This document shows, in pieces, positions 6,574-7,966 of a DNA stretch of 7,966 nt (position 1 is the first letter of the stretch; the number at the start of each line of letters is the position of its first letter). Both the position numbers and the translations under genes were made by a program. Source of the DNA: Lachnospiraceae bacterium. Its GTDB lineage: Bacteria > Bacillota_A > Clostridia > Lachnospirales > Lachnospiraceae. The stretch is from NCBI GenBank assembly GCA_017464045.1, contig JAFUEG010000348.1, forward strand, positions 1 to 7,966, written 5' to 3'. Under the pieces are notes generated by a model, which was not told the DNA's origin, did not search any database, and worked only from the letters and a program-made list of their open reading frames with translations.

Positions 6574-6601
6574 GTGGGAGGGTCGCTCCCGATAATACCA
6601 C
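6574..6601 (+). promoter_or_regulatory. L1-binding-site mimic in the rplA leader
   Basis: GTGG (6574-6577) pairs with CCAC (6598-6601), and GGG (6580-6582) pairs with CCC (6588-6590). The internal loop has GA on one side and GATAATA on the other. The strand pieces GTGGGAG and AATACCAC are the same as those in the L1 site of bacterial 23S rRNA (E. coli has GTGGGAGG...GAAATACCAC). It abuts the rplA ribosome site AGGAGG (6603-6608), so L1 bound here would block initiation on its own gene. The same architecture stands before rplK. Confidence 0.8.
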
Positions 6602-6614
6602 AGGAGGTTTTTAA

Positions 6615-7304
6615 ATGAAAAAAGGTAAAAGATATACAGAGGCTGCAAAGCTTATTGAAAAGACAAATTTATATGACTTAGAAGAGGCTGTTTCTCTTGT
6701 TAAAAAGTCAGCTAGTGCTAAGTTTGATGAGACTATCGAGGCTCATTTCAGACTTGGTGTTGATGGTCGTCATGCAGACCAGCAGGTTCGTGGTGCTGTA
6801 GTTCTTCCACATGGTACAGGTAAGTCAGTTAAGGTTTTGGTATTTGCCAAGGGTGATAAGGTAGATGAGGCTTTAGCTGCAGGTGCTGATTACGCAGGTG
6901 GAGATGAGTTAGTACCAAAGATTCAGAACGATGGTTGGTTAGACTTTGACGTTGTTGTTGCTACACCTGACATGATGGGTGTTGTAGGTCGTTTAGGACG
7001 TGTACTCGGGCCTAAGGGCTTAATGCCTAACCCAAAGGCTGGTACGGTAACAATGGGCGTTACTAAGGCTGTTAACGATATTAAGGCTGGTAAGATTGAG
7101 TACAGACTTGATAAGTCAAACATTATCCATGTGCCAATTGGAAAAGCTTCTTTCTCAGAGGAGCAGTTAACAGACAACTTCCAGACTTTAATAGATGCTA
7201 TTATGAAGGCTAAGCCTTCAGCTGCAAAGGGTCAGTATTTAAGAAGCGTAGTCATCGCTTCAACTATGGGCCCTGGCGTAAAGCTCAACACAGCTAAGTA
7301 TTAG
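6615..7304 (+). CDS. rplA: 50S ribosomal protein L1
   Basis: L1 binds the mobile L1 stalk of 23S rRNA near the E site and commonly acts as a translational repressor of its own operon. The 229-residue product matches the family length. Conserved features are [18 protein letters not shown] (43-60), the long signature [20 protein letters not shown] (125-144), and the RNA-contacting Ser-Thr-Met-Gly-Pro-Gly near the C-terminus (216-221). The start ATG follows AGGAGG at 6 nt. An L1-mimic hairpin sits directly before the ribosome site. Downstream, rplJ does not follow at the usual distance: a long terminator begins 22 bp after the stop. Confidence 0.98.
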   Translation: MKKGKRYTEAAKLIEKTNLYDLEEAVSLVKKSASAKFDETIEAHFRLGVDGRHADQQVRGAVVLPHGTGKSVKVLVFAKGDKVDEALAAGADYAGGDELVPKIQNDGWLDFDVVVATPDMMGVVGRLGRVLGPKGLMPNPKAGTVTMGVTKAVNDIKAGKIEYRLDKSNIIHVPIGKASFSEEQLTDNFQTLIDAIMKAKPSAAKGQYLRSVVIASTMGPGVKLNTAKY

Positions 7305-7326
7305 GCTTCATAATTACGCAGAAAAT

Positions 7327-7413
7327 AAAAATGATGTGTCCATACAAGGTACACGCATAGCACGTTATCACTTAACGCTATGCTTAGCACCTGTACGGAC
7401 ACATCATTTTTTT
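7327..7413 (+). terminator. Very long terminator hairpin after rplA
   Basis: An outer stem of about 16 bp (AAAA-ATGATGTGTCC from 7327 to 7341 with GGACACATCAT-TTTT from 7397) is extended by TACA/TGTA and GGT/ACC with small interruptions. An inner part (GCATAG 7355-7360/CTATGC 7378-7383, then CGTTA 7363-7367/TAACG 7373-7377) closes on a 5-nt loop. A run of seven T (7407-7413) on the plus strand and five A (7327-7331) on the left allow termination in both directions. At 87 nt it is far longer than an ordinary terminator. It closes the rpmG-to-rplA transcript. Confidence 0.85.
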
Positions 7414-7429
7414 CATGGTCTGCTATTTT

Positions 7430-7734
7430 CAACAGTAACAGTTCTCGTTGATTTTTATCTTTTCACGTTTACACGAGGCTCACAGATTATATAGGTATAT
7501 AGAATAGCATTTAACCCAATTTGTGTTAAATCAAAAGCGAGATACCGCATAGATTCGCTCAGAAAACGATGTGTTTGAGCGAAGCGAGTTCATCGTTTTC
7601 GTGCGAAGATAAAGGTGTTGAGCTTATTGATTTAGCAAATTGATGGTTAGCTACTCTATATACCTATATAATTTGTGAGCCTTGAGTAGTCCGTATAGAA
7701 TCAAAAAAGGTATCAACGAGAACTGTTTCTGTTG
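7430..7734. repeat. 305-bp imperfect palindrome (fold-back element)
   Basis: Successive blocks on the left reappear inverted on the right about one centre (near 7580). The outer 23-bp arms (7430-7452 with 7712-7734) have 22 matches. The 32-bp arms (7477-7508 with 7650-7681) have 30 matches and begin GGCTCACA. Further pairs are CAATTTG (7517-7523 with 7636-7642), TAAATCAA (7527-7534 with 7627-7634), TTCGC (7554-7558 with 7603-7607) and the 10-bp GAAAACGATG (7562-7571 with 7591-7600). The central loop contains GAGCGAAGCGAG. Spacers between blocks differ in length and sequence. No coding region is seen inside. It fits a MITE-like fold-back element or a large structured RNA. Confidence 0.85.
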
Positions 7735-7743
7735 ATACTTTTT
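7703..7743. terminator. Terminator hairpin at the right end of the palindrome
   Basis: GTATCAAC (7710-7717) pairs with GTTGATAC (7731-7738). An inner AGAA/TTCT pair closes a small loop. Five T follow (7739-7743) and six A precede (7703-7708), so it could stop transcription in both directions. It insulates the downstream promoter and gene. The same bases also belong to the outer arm of the large palindrome, so two mutually exclusive folds are possible. Confidence 0.65.
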
Positions 7744-7746
7744 ATC

Positions 7747-7775
7747 TTGATTTTAGTAATAAATGATAGTACAAT
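7747..7775 (+). promoter_or_regulatory. Sigma-A promoter for the acyl-carrier-like gene
   Basis: TTGATT (7747-7752) and TACAAT (7770-7775) have a 17-bp spacer. The start codon is 39 bp beyond the -10, giving a leader of about 33 nt. It lies just outside the palindrome and its terminator, so the next gene is probably transcribed independently of the ribosomal cluster. Confidence 0.7.
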
Positions 7776-7814
7776 AATAAGTGATTGAAAAAATTAACTT
7801 AGGGGGTATATTTG

Positions 7815-7966
7815 ATGGACAGAACACAGATTAATACTAAACTTGAAGAAGTAATTGGAGAAGTTATGCCTGAGATAGAAAAGGTTGACTTCGCAGCCTC
7901 AATTACTCAGGAGTATGGCGTAAACTCAGTATCATTAATCAGACTTATTCTTGCAGTTGAAAGCAA
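7815..7966 (+). CDS. Acyl carrier protein-like gene (phosphopantetheine-binding), 5' part
   Basis: Only the first 50 codons are present; the gene runs off the window. The product starts MDRTQINTKLEEVIGEVMPE and contains YGVNSVSLIRLILAVES (34-50). This aligns with the helix-2 motif of acyl and peptidyl carrier proteins (LGADSLDLVELVMALEE in fatty-acid ACP). Ser38 would carry the 4'-phosphopantetheine arm. The motif has Asn instead of the usual Asp before that serine, so it is not the standard AcpP and may serve a specialised pathway. The start is supported by AGGGGG (7801-7806) 8 nt upstream and by a good promoter at 7747-7775. Its partners lie beyond the window, so the pathway cannot be inferred. 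Confidence 0.75.
   Translation, partial: MDRTQINTKLEEVIGEVMPEIEKVDFAASITQEYGVNSVSLIRLILAVES

Noticed and set aside
7305..7814. L10 (rplJ) leader
   Set aside because: The position after rplA would fit, but rplJ does not follow, and the sequence is a symmetric palindrome rather than the known L10 leader layout.
7305..7814. CRISPR array or insertion sequence with transposase
   Set aside because: There are no regularly spaced direct repeats and no transposase-coding frame. The structure is inverted, not tandem.

Overview
The window looks like the chromosome of a low-GC Firmicute, most likely a Clostridia member of the Lachnospiraceae type (Butyrivibrio, Roseburia or Eubacterium relatives). The reasons are AT-rich intergenic DNA, purine-rich Shine-Dalgarno sites before most genes, A-run/T-run intrinsic terminators, and protein sequences close to that group. 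The genus cannot be fixed from sequence reading alone.

Left part (1-3333): a terminator-like hairpin, an AGCS-family sodium:amino-acid symporter (141-1670), a weak AT-rich terminator, an RsuA/RluB-type rRNA pseudouridine synthase (1880-2668) and a small conserved-looking protein of unknown function (2789-3196). These three genes share a strand, but their spacing (about 120-200 bp) and the terminator suggest separate units. A bidirectional terminator at 3273-3308 closes this block against a convergent gene.

Middle (3334-5059): a minus-strand gene encodes a FliD-like (flagellar hook-cap-like) protein with no other flagellar gene in view. The 454-bp divergent spacer between it and rpmG holds two perfect DnaA-box matches plus several near matches, an 8-bp dyad overlapping one box, an AT-rich stretch, and a good sigma-A promoter for the ribosomal cluster.

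Right part (5060-7304): the classic rpmG-secE-nusG-rplK-rplA cluster (ribosomal proteins L33, L11 and L1, the translocase subunit SecE and the transcription factor NusG). rpmG is only 49 codons with a GTG start. Both rplK and rplA are preceded, just upstream of the ribosome binding site, by a hairpin that mimics the L1-binding site of 23S rRNA (GTGG-RA-GGG...CCCG...CCAC). This implies L1 feedback control of both genes.

End (7305-7966): the usual next genes, rplJ-rplL, are not where expected. Instead there is a long terminator hairpin (7327-7413), a 305-bp imperfect palindrome (7430-7734) whose last part is itself a terminator, a sigma-A promoter, and the start of an acyl-carrier-protein-like gene cut by the window edge. 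The palindrome, the twin L1 mimics, the orphan FliD-like gene and the DnaA-box cluster are the items most worth a second look. No complete new multi-gene system can be demonstrated from this window.
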